15,046 bases of DNA, taken from assembly GCA_003249275.1 (NCBI GenBank), contig QKJO01000125.1, positions 1 through 15,046 of the forward strand. Reading direction: 5' to 3'. The stretch comes from Spirochaetaceae bacterium (GTDB lineage Bacteria > Spirochaetota > Spirochaetia > Spirochaetales_E > Spirochaetaceae_B). The notes below the pieces were generated by a model. It made no database searches, was not told the origin of the DNA, and saw only the letters and a program-made list of their open reading frames with translations. Made by a program: the position numbers and the translations under genes. The first letter of the stretch is position 1; each line of letters begins with the position of its first letter. This document shows positions 15,035-15,046 of the stretch, one piece after another.

Positions 15035-15046
15035 TTTGATTAATAA

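Overview
The window is a dense bacterial chromosome segment with 15 protein-coding genes. No stretch above about 80 bases lacks a gene, and no RNA gene, CRISPR array, insertion sequence or prophage was seen. It most likely comes from a spirochaete. The main clue is a radical SAM protein that looks like the spirochaete-restricted 'spiro-SPASM' family. Relaxed lipoboxes (ASSC, INSC), a PEGA-containing envelope protein and an envelope-heavy gene set agree with this. A free-living Spirochaeta-like lineage is a guess; the genus cannot be read from the sequence.

Left part (6-2632, + strand): a membrane-bound SpoIIE/PP2C-type serine phosphatase with a HAMP domain is translationally coupled to a small double zinc-ribbon membrane protein. 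Facing them (2639-4081, - strand) is a secreted PEGA / FlgD-Ig-like / putative beta-barrel envelope protein. A divergent region of about 80 bases separates it from a secreted unknown protein (4160-4753) and a DUF192 lipoprotein (4758-5174), both on +.

Middle (5165-7046, - strand): a lipoprotein gene, xseA and xseB form a tight operon encoding exonuclease VII. xseB converges on, and overlaps by 10 bases, the DUF192 gene.

Right part (7110-14970, + strand): a seven-gene, almost gapless operon encodes a radical SAM/SPASM protein, a GT2-like glycosyltransferase, an SpsF-like nucleotidyltransferase, a PseG-like/zinc-ribbon/methyltransferase fusion, an ATP-grasp ligase, an N-acetylmuramoyl-L-alanine amidase and a GerMN-domain protein. 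The first five resemble a sugar or surface-decoration pathway of unknown product. The last two are cell-wall proteins. The N-terminal third of the radical SAM protein appears to be a degenerate copy of the SpsF-like nucleotidyltransferase fold encoded two genes downstream; this is the most interesting observation here. The window ends with a perfect-consensus sigma70-type promoter with an A/T-rich UP-like element, driving an unseen gene to the right.
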